Positions 1 through 12,338 of a stretch of 26,961 nt of DNA are shown here, piece by piece (within the stretch, counting starts at the first letter, position 1; every line of letters starts with the position of its first letter). Location: positions 360,825 through 387,785 of the forward strand of contig WELA01012227.1 in assembly GCA_009602735.1 (NCBI GenBank), written 5' to 3'. The position numbers and the translations under genes were made by a program. The stretch is from Mesotaenium endlicherianum. Its lineage: Eukaryota; Streptophyta; Zygnematophyceae; Zygnematales; Mesotaeniaceae. The notes below the pieces were generated by a model. The model was not told the origin of the DNA. It saw only the letters and a program-made list of their open reading frames with translations, and did no database searches.

Positions 1-63
1 CTTCCTCCCCTCCTCCCCTCCTCCCCTCCTCCCCTCCACCCTTCCTCCCCTCCTCCCCCCTCC
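1..63. repeat. CCCCTCCT-type pyrimidine microsatellite at left edge
   Basis: The window opens in a C/T-only tract built from imperfect units of CCCCTCCT or CCTCC. It holds no gene. Together with the CT repeat at the right edge, it suggests that the window ends are contig breaks at simple repeats. Confidence 0.9.
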
Positions 64-2731
64 TGTGGTTGGTAGTGTTGGTACACCCTTAGCTGGACAC
101 TGTCATTCCGGGCCGCGTCGTCGCCAGCAGCTCTGGGAGTCGAGCAGGAGGAGAGAGCCTTGCACCCGCAAGTATCCCCCTGAGAGAGCATACGGGATGA
201 CTGGAATCCAAAAATAATTTACCTTTCAATGAATATGGTGAGGTCCCAGGCATTCCCGCAATTACGGCAATTATTGTTCCAGGCTTTCTAGCTGGAAGGC
301 TCTCTTTCTCTTGGCCAGCCAAGGCCCTCCCCACGAGCGTGAGGCTTTTTGATGGTGGGGCAAAGAGAGGGGGGCAGCAGGGCCAGCTGTGACGCGGAGG
401 TGCTTTGCCCGCTTGTGACGATCAGGATAGGGTAGGCTTTGGGGCTTGCCCTGCTGCCTTGCATCCACCGCTCATTTCCAGTCCCTGCGTGACTTGGCTG
501 CTCCGTCAAGCTTTTCCTGTAAAGCGGTGCTGTGAGGGAGCGGCCCGTCAGCAGCACGGCAGTTTGCTTGATGGGGATGCGTTGGTGCGACACTTGTCTC
601 GATCTCGGGCTTCAGTTTTCCTTGACTCCCTTGACGTTTTTGAGCGCTTGCCTGCGCGTCTGCTCATCTGCCCTCGTTCGCCCGTCCGTTCGTCTGCTCG
701 TCTGCTCGTCTGCTTGTCCGGGAAGCTGGCTGTGCTACGATGAGCTTTTGGGCTTGTGCTTCACTCCCTGTCGGGTCAAGCCGCATGCTGGAACTTAGGA
801 TCTTTGTTCTTTCTCTTGTTTCCGAGCTTTGGCAAAGTCAGGCCAAGCGCTGAAGTAGAGCTGCAGAGGGGGGCCTGTATGTTGTGTGGGCGCAGCCGAT
901 GAGCATGTGGATCAAGACGGCGGCCACACAGTCGGGCGTGTCTGGCGATTGCAGCGTGCACTGCGGCGGGAAGGAATTTTGCGGGGCTGGCCCCCTGGGG
1001 GCCGGCGCGGCCGGCACTGGCTCCATTGTCGCCTATTAGTCCAGCAGTTGGAAGATCATGGCTCCAAAGCTGGCTTCAGAGAGGGTCACAAGGAGCAGTT
1101 CTTGTCATATTCCCATTCTCCTAGTTGAGTACAAAACTCGAGAGCTTAGCATCGGGGAGTTTGTGCTTTGTAAGAAGTGTGGGTTTGCCCCCTTCCCTGC
1201 CCAGCTCTGCCTCGCCAGGTGATGCAGTTTGAGAAGTCTTGCCCCAACGCTGCCTTGAGAGGAGGAGCTAGCGTTCTGCGTAGGTCGATGTGCGGCGTAA
1301 ACTGCCGGCCAGTGGAGTGAGCGCATGCATGCCCTGGGAGGGGTAGAGGTTGTCTTTAAGAGGATGAGCAATCTGTTGTAGAAGCTGTACTTTTTGTGGG
1401 CTGCAGCAGCTTGTATTCTTGTTTCTGAAGGCAGACTGCTCGTCCCAAAAGACTTGGGTGTAAAAGATGTAATATAAGCATCAGAAACTAGGTGAATGCT
1501 TGGAAAGGGATCTGTTGCAGTTGGGGTTTTGCTCGGTAGTGGAGACTAGCTAGCACAAGTTCTATCCAGCTGTGGCTGTGGCCGCAACTTAGGTCAATGA
1601 GTGCATAGTGACCTATTGCACACACGCCACGACATAATTCTCCGACTAAAGGGGTTCACCAGTCAGCCAGAGCAATCACTTTGTGTTTTCTTATGCTCTG
1701 CTTTTAGTGCATGTTATCAGCACATACATGCACGACATATTATGCCCATCTTTATTGAAGGTGTGACTGTATACTTGCACACACATGCGAGTCTGTGAAA
1801 AAGGGGTACAGAAAAATTATCTATACTGCACGGCAGTTGGAATTATCTGCATGGCCCTAGGTTGCAACAAATTGTGTGCAATTGATTACAAATTTGACCA
1901 CGACATTCATGTGTACAAATATATTATGGAAACTCTAAAGGGCTTCGACACCTCACTTCTCATATCTAAACAACCTTTCAACTGCTTTGGGAAACACTTG
2001 GCTTGTTCAAGCACTAACTCTTGATCATACACAGTAAAGCATCGCATGCTGCAAGTACCACCTCCCAAATGATTGATGCAGCTAAGGTCAAACTCGATCT
2101 TACCATTCCTCACGCAGCTCCATGAGTAAAAGTCGTCCTTTCCATACGTGCAAGTACGTTAGAACCACTACTGTATACACTGTCTATAGACATGCATTTG
2201 AAAAAGAGTGTGAATAAAATACAGGAGGGAGCTCGCGTATTGATTGTACAGTCTAAACAGCTGAATGTAAGTTTACTCACTGAAACTTACCCAGTTTGGA
2301 TACATCTGAGAAATTACTCCTTTGGCACAGACCACAGTCCAACCACATCTCCCATTGGCACTAGACACTGTCATATCAAGGTGACATGAAGCTGGGGAGT
2401 TTGCATTCTATACATGCCACTACGGTACCAGCGTAAAGAAGACTCTATTTTCTAGCATGACTTGAGTCTGACGTTCAATGAAGTAGGTCCCCAATATACA
2501 CCCGGTACATACATCAACCCATTGCATCGAAGGAAGGCAAAAAGATCACATGGAACACTCTTCCTACATATATACTTAGAAACATCGTCGGACGCACTTG
2601 ACCTCCACCAGAACCAAAACAGGTATCAAGTCTGCACGCTTCGACGTGTGACTTGTATGACTCGTTGCACACCTTTTCCTTCTCCACGTTAACGCATACA
2701 CCCATGCCAAGCGGGCCCCAATGTCCTCCCA
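64..2731. other. Unassigned 2.7-kb stretch left of the synaptotagmin gene
   Basis: No gene can be supported here. From about 90 to 1130 the DNA is G+C-rich with short overlapping open frames on both strands (the longest is 112 codons at 405-743), none resembling a known family. This part could be the 3' UTR or last exon of a gene beyond the left edge. From about 1400 to 2700 the DNA is more A+T-rich and probably contains the 3' UTR of the minus-strand synaptotagmin gene that ends at 2732. AATAAA occurs on the plus strand near 2213 and on the minus strand near 1751-1756. Neither can be tied to a transcript. Confidence 0.5.
689..716. repeat. Short tandem repeat of TCTGCTCG
   Basis: About three imperfect copies of the octamer TCTGCTCG lie in the G+C-rich unassigned stretch. 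It is an ordinary microsatellite and the source of the Leu/Val/Cys/Ser-rich spurious frames there. Confidence 0.7.
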
Positions 2732-5700
2732 TTACTGCGCGTCTGCCTCCGCCGCGTACCCCCCTGCTCCTCCCGGAGGCCCGTCCGAGCGCACGTCGTG
2801 GACCTGCGCGTTCTCCATCTCGACGTGCGTGCCCCCCTCCACCTCGCTCCCCTGCGCGCTCTTCCTGCGGTGCAGGTGGCTCGACACCCAGTGCGTGGCC
2901 TTCTTGATGCCCTTGGGCTTGCCCCCCTCGTTCTCTCCCTCCGCAAACTCGTTTGGCTCCTCCCCGTCGCCCGCGCGGGTCGCGTTCATCTTGCGGTACT
3001 CCTCCTCCTTCTCCTGCTCCTCGCGTGCGCGCTTCTCCTCAGCCTCTGCGGAGTTGGCGGGCGGGTCGGCTGCAACTGTTACCTTGCCTTCGGGAGTTGT
3101 CTTCTCCTCCTTCTTGCGGGCGGGGCTCTTCATGCGGTCCTCGTCGCTGCGGTAGGGGAAGTATGTGACATTGATGTGCACGCTGCCACATGGCTTCCCT
3201 TGGTTGGGGTTCTTGGGGTCCTGTGCCAGCTTCAGCCACAGGTCGTTGGGCTTACCTGCCTGAAGCTGCTCTTGCACACAAGAAGAGCGCAGGTACAAAG
3301 ATACTACAGTTAGCTTCTCGACTGCATAGACTCGCTTGCCAGGACTTTAGCAGAAACTTTCTACTATTACTGCACCCACCACCCGAAGGCTGCATGTCCA
3401 GGAGTGGAAGTAAGTTTGAACTTATGCTCAGTGCTCACAGACCCCGGCAAGCCCCAACAGGCTTGCTATAGTTGGTCATCAGGAGCATAGCTCGTAGTGC
3501 CGCCCTCCCTCTCCCGAGAGACGTCCAACTCTCAATCAATAAAAGCTTCCCTTCATCTGTTTCATTGCACAAGATCAGAGGCAAGCACAGTCTCTCCTCA
3601 AGCCAGCCCCCGACCCTTCTCCCATGGCCTCGCAAAGCTGCAGCACCTGCTTGATGGGCAACTCAGCAGATCCGACAAACTCCGACTTCTCAATGCTCTC
3701 GTCGTCCATGAGGCGCACCGTCAGCGCCTGGCTCTCCTCGTCCTCCACCTGCCAGCCCAGACACACAAGTTGCAGGCATGCCAAGTGGATCCCGTGTCAG
3801 ACGTTCCACGAGGGTCACATGTCAGACAATCTGAGACCCCTCCAGCTTCCTTGGACCACCACCACAGTGATTTTGCAAAAGGAGCTGTGGGCGCCTTCGG
3901 CTTTCCATACTCCTTAGGAGTGAGCCAAGGGTACCTCCATTACTCTTCCCGGAGCTCCCAGAGCTAAAACCGAACGAATAGTTGAAGGCTACCTGCCACC
4001 TGGCAGATCCAACCAGGTGGCGCTCTGCCTGGATGACATTTTTCCTGTCCAATACTTCATGTCCTGAACAAGAAGGAAGAGCGCCCAGTTCAATCTGGAG
4101 GCCAGATACACGTGCACCACCAAAAGTAGAGATGTAGTTGCCCCCCGAGTATGTCGCACTGTTCAACAAAAAAGGTGTGACAGAGAGGTACAAAGGGAAC
4201 ACTTTTCAATTGAGAAAAAGGAACCACTAGCTAGAGCCCAGAAGTGGGAGGTGATGAGCCATTCAAATGACTGACCAAAACATGCGTGCGAGAGGCAAGG
4301 GGGCCTTTATGATACAATTCCAAGCGAGGGGGGCCAGCTGACCTCAATGTAGAAGCCCTCGTTCCAAACGGGTGCAAGGGTCTTCTTCTTGGTGGAGCTG
4401 CGCTTGATGACGCCCTCCTTCTGGCGCACGTACAGAAAGCAGAAGGGGTCTGTCTTGCCAATGACGTCTGTCTTGGGCACATCCTTGGCCTCGATGAGCT
4501 GCACGTCCAGGTAGCCCATAGGCCTCAACTCCAGGTAGCTGCGCGAGGTCAGACGAGAGTGAGATAGAGGGAGGGAGAGGAGAGAACACATACACACACC
4601 CCCCAAGAGTGAAACTATGAACACGTCATCAAGGGTCCAGCACCAGTGCACAGTCATCTGACAATAGGTACTAGGATTGCTGCAATCAGGCACCACCGAA
4701 CCACATTGCAAATAATTTTCTTCTTGTGACACTATAGTAACAGTGCAATGCAACTATGCTCGTGCAAGAGAAAGCAGTCTTTTGCCACCACATGGTGGCA
4801 ACTATGAACAAATGAATAAGCTCCATAACATGGCTTCAACTCGTAATCAGCAACCACATAGGCACCACACTTAAAAGGAAAGAACAAGCAGAGCAGGTGG
4901 GAAGTGCACACCCATCTAAAGGCCAGATGTTCATCGACCCCACAGGCAATGTCCCTGTTTGCAGTCAGATTACTGCCAACCGGTAACCTACTTTTAAAAA
5001 AAAGGGAAGCAGGGAGTGGGAACAGCTGTGAAGCAACCTTTGCCAAGACCAGGTCATATAGAGAGGTCATCTTCCTAGACACAAATAAGCAGGCAAGGTA
5101 CGATCACAACGCCACAAGACAAGACAGCGGAGGCCACACACCCTCAGAAGGAGAGAGGAAGTGGGAAGGGTGGAGGCACACCTGTAATCACCGGCGGCAA
5201 TGGGGATGACGATGCGGCTGGGCCACACCAGCATGTCCACCACTGCTGTCTTGATCATGTTCTGCACTCATACGCAAACTCCAGAGCCACTCAACATAAG
5301 AGTGCGATCCAGATGGTCACCAGCAGGCGGAGAGCAGGAGTCTTCTCGGCGCTTCCAAATGAGAGCAAGAGTCGGGCCCACGTGGTCTGGGAACATTTGG
5401 CCCCAGCAAGATCATAGTAGCCCTGGCCTCTTCTTGAAGAAAGAGCGACGAGGGTCAAGGTTGAAGCGTGCGAACAGCGGAGCTGACCACGCTAAGCCCC
5501 TCCATCATCTGACAACCAAACGTCTGCCACCTGCTACTCCATATCCTCAACATTCTCGAAGGTCTCGAGGAAAGAAAGAGCCGAGACAAAGAGGGGCATG
5601 GGCGGGGGCAGGGTCTGGGGTTGGGTAGGTGAATGAGCCCATGTCACTCACATCGATCATTCTGTCCAAGCCAGGAATCATGTTGAGCTCGCCACCGGCA

Positions 5701-8700
5701 AGGCCAATCTTGAAGTCAATCACAGGCTGCACGACAACACATGGCATCACAAGCAAGCAACACGAGAACCGATGCATCCGTCAGATGGTTTTGGCTCATA
5801 AGAAAGCAGTCTGCAGTCGTCTACAGATCGCGGGAGAACACTGAGCTACTTCACCCCCGAACAGTGAATGCGAATTAGTACACCGCAGAGTTAAATGGAC
5901 TGCACCGTTTAAGTCAAGCAAGTGCGTAAAGGTGGCGTGGATAGTACACGTGTGCAAGACACCAGATCTGGAGAGATGAGAGATGCAGCTTGCGAGCAAC
6001 AGGCAATACTGCCAAATGACGACTGGCACATTTCCAGGAACCACACGGCAACCACCTTCTCCAGTTCTGCAGGTTGCACAACCGAGATAGACTAAGTCAG
6101 AAGAGGAATGATGTGTATGCTGAAGCCAGGGATGGTGATGGAGGGCGAGAGCATGAGGAGGACACATTGCAGGGGCTCATAGTTGCAGGAGAGGATAGGG
6201 GGGCACACCGGCTCACGCAGAGAGAAGAGAATAGCACCAAAGCCGGGGATCTCGTCAACCAGGGGCTTGAAGACCATGTGCGCAATTCCGTAGATCTGGA
6301 TGTCGTCAACCTGTCGCACATTTAAGGCCCACGCACGGGAAAGCATTAGGAGCAAATTTTTCACACAGGATACTGCAGGGAACGAAGACAACACGCCATC
6401 CACTGTCAAGTAGCACTTACAACCGGGTAACAACATGCGGCAGGTGCCACTCAAAGGGAGAAACATACTACCTGAAAGCCTCCCTCTGCTGATGAAGCAG
6501 GGCAAAGCCACCCAACAACCCCAGGTATGCAATATCCAATTCTTGTACTCCTATAACTGAGCAGGACAGCATCTTTGTCCCCTCCTTGTCAGGGGGATGA
6601 GGGGTACACCAATGTTCAATCATACATATGCACAGCAGCCATACAGGCCTGTCGTTGCCAGGCTGGTACATCAACAGCAGAGCAAACCCACCTTCACTTC
6701 GAAGTCTGGGCCCGTGGTGACGACCTTGAGGACCATCTTCTGGTCTCGCGCCTGCCTCCAGTCGAGCTGTGCCTCGAAGATGCAGTCATCCGGCTTGCCC
6801 TTGAGGGTGCGCACGCCTGAAATCGTGCAGGGCAAACAGACACACTTGAGGACTATTTCCGTCCACGCCCAATTTCTTCTTGACGGAAAGGTCCAACAAC
6901 CATGTCAAAGTTCGGGGTCCGTGGGGTCCAAGGGTTACAAATGAATGGAGTATACTGACCAAGAGAAGCTCCAACTGCCGTTTGCACACATGATGCATCG
7001 TTTTCAACTATTTACAAACTTGTCACGGTCAGGTGTGGCACCAATTATTTGTTTGCAATACCTTAAATGCTAGAATCTCCGACTACTGCTACTGTCTCAT
7101 ATGGAAAGGACATGCCCCACAAATATAATCCTTACTCTTCAGCTGGAAAGTACTCGCAAAAGCATGGTATGGGTATCTCAATTACCTTCAAGGGAACTGA
7201 TCGAAGTGCATGCCTAGTATGTAAGAACAGTGAACAGTAGAAAAGAAAGAAGAATGACAGGAGATACCATCAGGTAAAAAGAAGGGACAACTGTGTAGTG
7301 TATGATACACAAGAAGGCCCACAATGCGAGTACCTGTGATTCTTGGCCCATAGTCGCCAAGAGTCAGGCTCTTAACTTCGATCTTGGTCAGCAGGCCCAT
7401 CTTATACTGGTCCAAGATGGGGGTCAACTGTTCCCTGATCATTTCACAAGAAGCCTGCACAATAACATCACAAAAGCTCCACACTATTAGGAGCAGACGA
7501 GGTGAGGATTCATCCAAAGGAAGCATTTCCGCAAAGCCATCGAAGCTTCTACCAGAGAAATTCCTGGAGTTGTGGTGCTTTGACTTCAGCCCACCTCGTA
7601 CAGCTTAAAATGCATGTGAAGTGCACACACCGCAAAGCTTGCTAGCAAAACAAAAGAAATGCTTAATGTCAAGACACGAGACATGTCAGGCTCGCACAGA
7701 CACTGAGACTTTGCGACGCTATATTCAAAGCAGCAACCAGGCGTACATGTTGGTACCAAGCAGGAGCATGAAGGAGCGTCATGCCAAGGAAGCTTTTTGA
7801 CCAACAGAGCCAAAAACAGAAGGTCTAAGACGCAATTGCTTTCAAATGGTGCAGAAGTGGTGCAGAAGTAATGCCATACACAAAGTGACCGACTCATGGC
7901 AGCTAGCACACCTTGTTCAGATAAGGCCAGACCTCCATCAGCTGATTATTGAGCCAATTGACCTGCCACAGCCATATGTCATAGTGCCTGTCAGCTCCCA
8001 GACAGATTACTGCAACAGAGGCAACTACAGTTTCCCGTATGATCTTGCTGACAATCATAGACACCTGCAGAGGGTGTGAGGCAGGGTGACATGCACTTCG
8101 GACCAAGGGCTCCCCTCAACCCTCCAAAAAGGACCAGTCATACACAAATGAGGTGGATGTACTGAGCACAGGAATCTCAGGTAGAAAATAGCGCCAGCTT
8201 ATTTGCTCCTTGTCAGGAAGGAATATAGAAGGACCTTGGTGTGCCTCTCAATTACATATTGGGGTTGACAACCAGCAGAAGACATAATGCACTCAGCCAA
8301 TCAATACTGACTCTGACAGACCACCTTACAAAGGTCAGCTCCTGGAATGTTTTTGGACAAATACATGTCCAGCCAAGACAATGTATGTGTGCAGTTGGAG
8401 GCAGCAGGTTCGCATATGCTAAATGAACAACACACATCTTTTGAGCCCCAATGTTACCTTCTCATACGTAGGAAAATTAACCCACGAGGGTAGCGTGTCA
8501 GAATGCATGAGCTTCTTGATTTCTTCTGCTCCCAAGAATTGATTGGCCGAAACTGCTGCAGCCTGCAAATGGCAATAATGTGAAGTTACCCGAATATTAG
8601 GGCTAGCAAACCATATAGGACTATTTCCAGCCAGACATCAAGTTTCCACTTAGTGCCTAGTGTAGTTGTTCGTTGATTTTGAAAGCATACGGTCTTGATG

Positions 8701-9467
8701 CTGGACGAGCTAGATGACCATCATCACCAAACACGTAAGCTAGCCTGTTGAAGTTCAAAACTGAGCCGTTTGAGATAGTTGTCTCCATCTTCTTAAGTTG
8801 TCGAAGTATTTCTCTATAAACTAACCAGGCACTCATGGCAACAATGGCCTATGCACTTGCACTTGTATCCCGACCTTGCTTGCTGGTCATATTCAGGCGT
8901 GCGTTCCATCCTCACTTCTTTGTGCTGAAGTTTGAGCTCCTGACTCATGTTACTTACACAGAGGATTTCCTGAACATGCTGTTCCTGCTCTCTTTTATAT
9001 TTTTTCACATTTTTTTTTCGGAGAGCGGAATCTTAATTCTTTGCACGTCCTTTGCACTGCCTTAACCAGCTGTTCACAATCTACAGGGACCTACGGTTTA
9101 GTGCTCTTCAGGATCTCTTCTTGCTGGCTTTGCCCTGAGCATATATTGTGGGGGAGTGATTTCTAGCGGACTTTAACGTAGATAACTACCAGCAGCATGG
9201 TCGTAGCTTTTGAGTAGGATGAGAAGTTACCCTCCGACGCCGAGATTTCGAACGATGAAGCTGGAAGGACATAAACACAGCCATCATTCCCAATCCTGTA
9301 ACACCACCCAACAGCACAGGTAGAAAAAATCCTACTTTTCCCATGTAGAAGAGGCCTGCGAGGACAATTGGTCCAAATGCAGCCACTGCTGATAAAGAAA
9401 GTGTCGCACTGGGCCCCATATCGTTCCATACGTCTTTCACTACCTGGAGAACGTCTACATTGGCCAT
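2732..9467 (-). CDS. Synaptotagmin-like SMP/C2 protein (plant NTMC2/SYT, extended-synaptotagmin type)
   Basis: Predicted membrane-tethering and lipid-transfer protein of ER-plasma membrane contact sites. Eleven exons on the minus strand join in frame: 9467-9231, 8562-8458, 7962-7912, 7454-7334, 6816-6692, 6310-6209, 5726-5652, 5261-5182, 4538-4343, 3748-3647, 3268-2732, giving 576 aa. Residues about 22-68 form a two-segment hydrophobic hairpin followed by a basic RSKSRRRR anchor. Residues about 105-297 match the SMP domain, with VNWLNNQLMEVWPYLNK, LTLGDYGPRITG and VVDMLVWPSRIVIPI as landmarks. Residues about 300-440 are one C2 domain (LIEAKDVPKTDVIGKTDPF, then LAPVWNEGFYIEVED, ending in HINVTYFPYR). 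Loop 1 keeps D323 and D329; loop 3 has D379 with acidic E381 and E387 in place of two aspartates. A charged tail of about 135 residues follows, with no second C2. Among plant proteins it recalls the SYT4/SYT5 group, from memory. The first methionine is well placed before the hairpin. The acceptor at 3268 and direct splicing of exon 1 to exon 2 are the least certain joins. Confidence 0.92.
8563..9230 (-). other. Synaptotagmin intron 1 (668 bp)
   Basis: This intron lies between the exon encoding the hydrophobic hairpin and the first SMP exon, with donor AGG|gtaact and acceptor tttgcag|GCT, both phase 0. A 65-codon open frame at 9008-8814 reads as a Lys/Glu/Gln-rich peptide but is not needed to keep frame and resembles no SYT segment. 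The other introns of this gene range from 378 to 643 bp and show nothing recognisable. Confidence 0.6.
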
Positions 9468-9503
9468 ATCAACTGGTGATGTATGGCAACGCCGAACACA
9501 AAT

Positions 9504-9511
9504 TTTTTATA
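9504..9511 (-). promoter_or_regulatory. Candidate TATA box of the synaptotagmin gene
   Basis: On the minus strand TATAAAAA lies about 37 bp upstream of the chosen ATG at 9467. If functional it implies a very short 5' UTR of roughly 5-15 nt, so it may be a chance A/T run or the ATG may lie downstream of an unseen leader exon. Confidence 0.3.
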
Positions 9512-10876
9512 CGCAAACCCTTCCAGGACCCTTAAATTCTCTTGCTTTATTATAGCATTTAGACCCAGAGCTGCCTATGGAAGACACTGACACGGCAAGC
9601 CTAGCTTGACTGCTTTTACAATTGTGGGCGCTTGCTGCAAAATTTGTGCGGCTTACGAGTCACGACCTCCTTTCTGACTTAGTCAAAGGCCTGAAACTCC
9701 CCTCCCATATGGTAAGCAGCCTTCTTAGTTTGTGCAAATCTTGCATTAGGCAGCAAGCAGCAGCAATAAGGCGAACATGGATGTAGGGGCCCAGTCAAGC
9801 CCAGTGATGCTTCTCGTCTCTGCCGTGTGTCCTCGATCGTCCGCAGTAGGCTACGAGGCAGGCGTAGGGCAGCCCAAGCTGGCCCAGGCAGGCCCTTGAA
9901 CTGCCATGAACTCCAGTGTACATGTGATTGGCGATATCTGACTTGGCAGTTGCACGAACAAGCTGAAAAACTCGGAAATATACCAGGTGGAACCTGCCTA
10001 GATAGTTATCGGCTGAGGTTCCCCCATTATAAACGACACGAGCCAACCAAAATTACCCCAGCGACCCCACATTACCTAAGACTGCCCGAGATTGTTTGCT
10101 CAAGAGATCGTCGGATAAAAAGCAGTCAATACTATATTCGATATTGCCCAATTGGCCTGCTTTGGGCTGATTTTGAATGCCCAGCTCGGATGCATAAATA
10201 GACAGAGACGTGTTTCGTCATTACGGTCCGGAGTACATAGGTGTGGACCTTAGTTTATGTTATTTCGAAGCTTGCTCCATTTCATTTCATTCATATATCC
10301 CCCTTTGTTTTTCTCACACGTCATTGATTGTCGTGCATTGCGGGGTACGAGGAGGTACCCGAGTTTCTGGTGGGTTCTGGTCCAGTTTAACCTTCTTCAG
10401 CCTCCGTCGAAAGCTTCACACCGATGTTGAAAGTCTCGAGGTCGACTTTTACGACGACATGGCACTATGATGCATTCACGACCAACACTTGGTAGCATAA
10501 GACACGTTTGCTTCGCATATAAAAGAGCTGTGCTCCATGTGTCACTTGTTTAAACTTGGACTTCTGTTTGGCTGGTCGAGACACAGATAGCACACGTATC
10601 GAGCAACAAAAGGGCTGCTAATGACTTCGCTTAGCACACAGGGATACAGGAGTGCAAAACCTGGCTCGGAATGTGACCTTCGACACCATACACGACTTAT
10701 TCATCTAGCTTGTTTTTGCTCGAAACTTGTTACTTCTCGAGCAAGACCCGATACTTCGTCCAGGTCTCGTTTGTCGCGGTTATCACATAGCAAGAAAAAG
10801 ATAAACAACGAGAGAATCTGTGCAACGGTGCATGCTTGTAGAGTGCCAACTGTGACTCACAGGCTTCGAACACAGG
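9512..10876. other. Intergenic region between divergent SYT and PLAC8 genes
   Basis: This 1.4-kb head-to-head spacer probably carries both promoters. Open frames up to 124 codons (9827-10201, plus) resemble no known family and look like chance. TATA-like motifs appear at 10518-10525 and weaker ones near 10114 and 10193. An ATG at 10621 opens a 103-codon frame that overlaps the PLAC8 start in another frame. It would be an upstream ORF if transcription starts before it. Confidence 0.5.
10518..10525 (+). promoter_or_regulatory. Candidate TATA box of the PLAC8 gene
   Basis: TATAAAAG is a close match to the plant TATA consensus and would place transcription start near 10550. The PLAC8 ATG at 10877 would then follow a leader of about 330 nt containing an out-of-frame ATG at 10621, unless a leader intron removes it. 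Confidence 0.4.
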
Positions 10877-12338
10877 ATGGCATCTGGCCAGAACAAATGG
10901 AACGTAAATTTGAAGGACTTCTTTTCGGATAAACGAGCCTGCCTTCTGGGGTGGTGCCTACCATGTATGATTTTTGGACAAAACGTGCAAAAGATAACTG
11001 AAGGGGATGTCCCATTTTGGCGGTACGTGCAGTTATTTCCTCGTCAAGAATGTATGTTTTGAACGATTTTAACGCAACCCTTGGTGTAGTAGTAATGGGT
11101 CACTGTGAGCTGAAGCATGTAGAAAGTATATGCTTTACTTGCAGGAGGGAGACTAGACAGCTGTTGCTGAGGAATCAGAGTTCCAAAGTACAGCTGGTCC
11201 TCGTGGATCCTCTAGCTAACTGGCACAGGCAGGGTAGCATCTTCTGAAACCTTGGTCATACTTTCAATTTGATTTTCCACTTAAAAGGTTTTTCAGAGAC
11301 GGGGCCAGAATATAGCATGCACATTCTCTTCTCCTTTCCGGCAGCAGTGTGTGTTACGTACACTCATATCTCCTAATTCCATTGCTTGCACTGCACCGTC
11401 TCTCAACAACTCGATAAAAAAGGCTACACAATGAAAGCTCGTTACCTTCACTCTTGACACATTATTTTCCTCTCTCCACTATATCTCTGTGCAGGGCCAC
11501 TGGGTTGTACATTTTGGCGGGCGGTTGCTGTGGAGCGGTGGGGAGCTGGGTGGTGGGCCCTATCGCTTACTGGCCCACATGTGTGCCGTGCTTGGCTTCG
11601 TATTACCGGAACAAGCTGAGAGCCAAGAATGGGTTGCCAGCGACTAAGCTGAGGGACTGCCCTCTCCACTGCCTGTGTCATCCGTGTGCGCTCTGCCAGG
11701 TATGGACGTGAACTGCCCGAGTGAAGTTCTTGTTCTGTTCCTGTCCATGCTTAGTAAATTGAAACTGTTGACTTGCACCATATCTTTGCACCATATGTTT
11801 GAGTACCACCCCAAACTGAACCAGTGATACGGGGTGCAGGATGTGCTCTCAATTTGTTCTTGGGGAAGGCCCGTCCTCCTTTTTAATTTGTCTTATTTTG
11901 GGGGCTTACGTTTCTTCATCTGTTGCAATATTTTCTGGTAGAGATCACCAGCTCGAGCTATCATCGCACGCTGGTGATAACGGTTGAAGCCCTCTTCTTT
12001 CTCTTTTTTTCATGACAATATCAGCCATACGGCAGGGAGAGGCAGGGCGTCTGTTGCATCATCCGGGCGGCCTACAGTTGTTGCTCACTGCTTTCGCGGA
12101 AGCTGGTGTCAGCCCCTGCGCGTACACACAGCACATGTTTCCAGTTGCAGGGACAGCTCGCGCCTTGTTCCTGATGATTACTTAATGATTATTCTTATTT
12201 ATAATGAAATGATTGCAGGAGTACAAGGAGATCCGCGAGTCAGAATCCGCGTTCGTCCCTGGCCCCCACAAGCCGACCGTTGACGAGCCGCCCAACGTCG
12301 TGACTAAGAAGCTGGAGGAGCAGCACATGGAGCGCTAG
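10877..12338 (+). CDS. PLAC8 / cell number regulator-like Cys-rich membrane protein
   Basis: Three exons, 10877-11022, 11495-11699 and 12219-12338, join in frame to give 156 aa. The PLAC8 (Pfam) pattern is clear. An opening segment (WNVNLKDFFSDKRACL) leads into CLLGWCLPCMIFGQN at about residues 22-36. A Gly/Ala/Trp-rich hydrophobic stretch follows, then the second Cys cluster CPLHCLCHPCALCQEYKEIR, whose end is built by splicing CAG to GAGTAC. Plant members include FW2.2/CNR proteins linked to organ size and PCR proteins linked to cadmium or zinc export. Which role applies here cannot be told from sequence. The C-terminal 30 residues are polar (Pro, Glu, Lys-rich) and end QHMER. Borders are CG|gtacgt, gtgcag|GG, CAG|gtatgg and attgcag|GAG. 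The ATG is preferred because the PLAC8 domain begins about 10 residues after it. No signal peptide is visible. Confidence 0.92.

Noticed and set aside
405..743. 112-codon plus-strand frame near the left edge
   Set aside because: Its sequence is largely a translation of octamer repeats and G+C-rich DNA, with no family resemblance.
8814..9008. 65-codon Lys/Glu/Gln-rich minus-strand frame inside synaptotagmin intron 1, as a possible extra exon
   Set aside because: Exon 1 and exon 2 already join in phase without it, its splice borders are weak, and it resembles no SYT segment.
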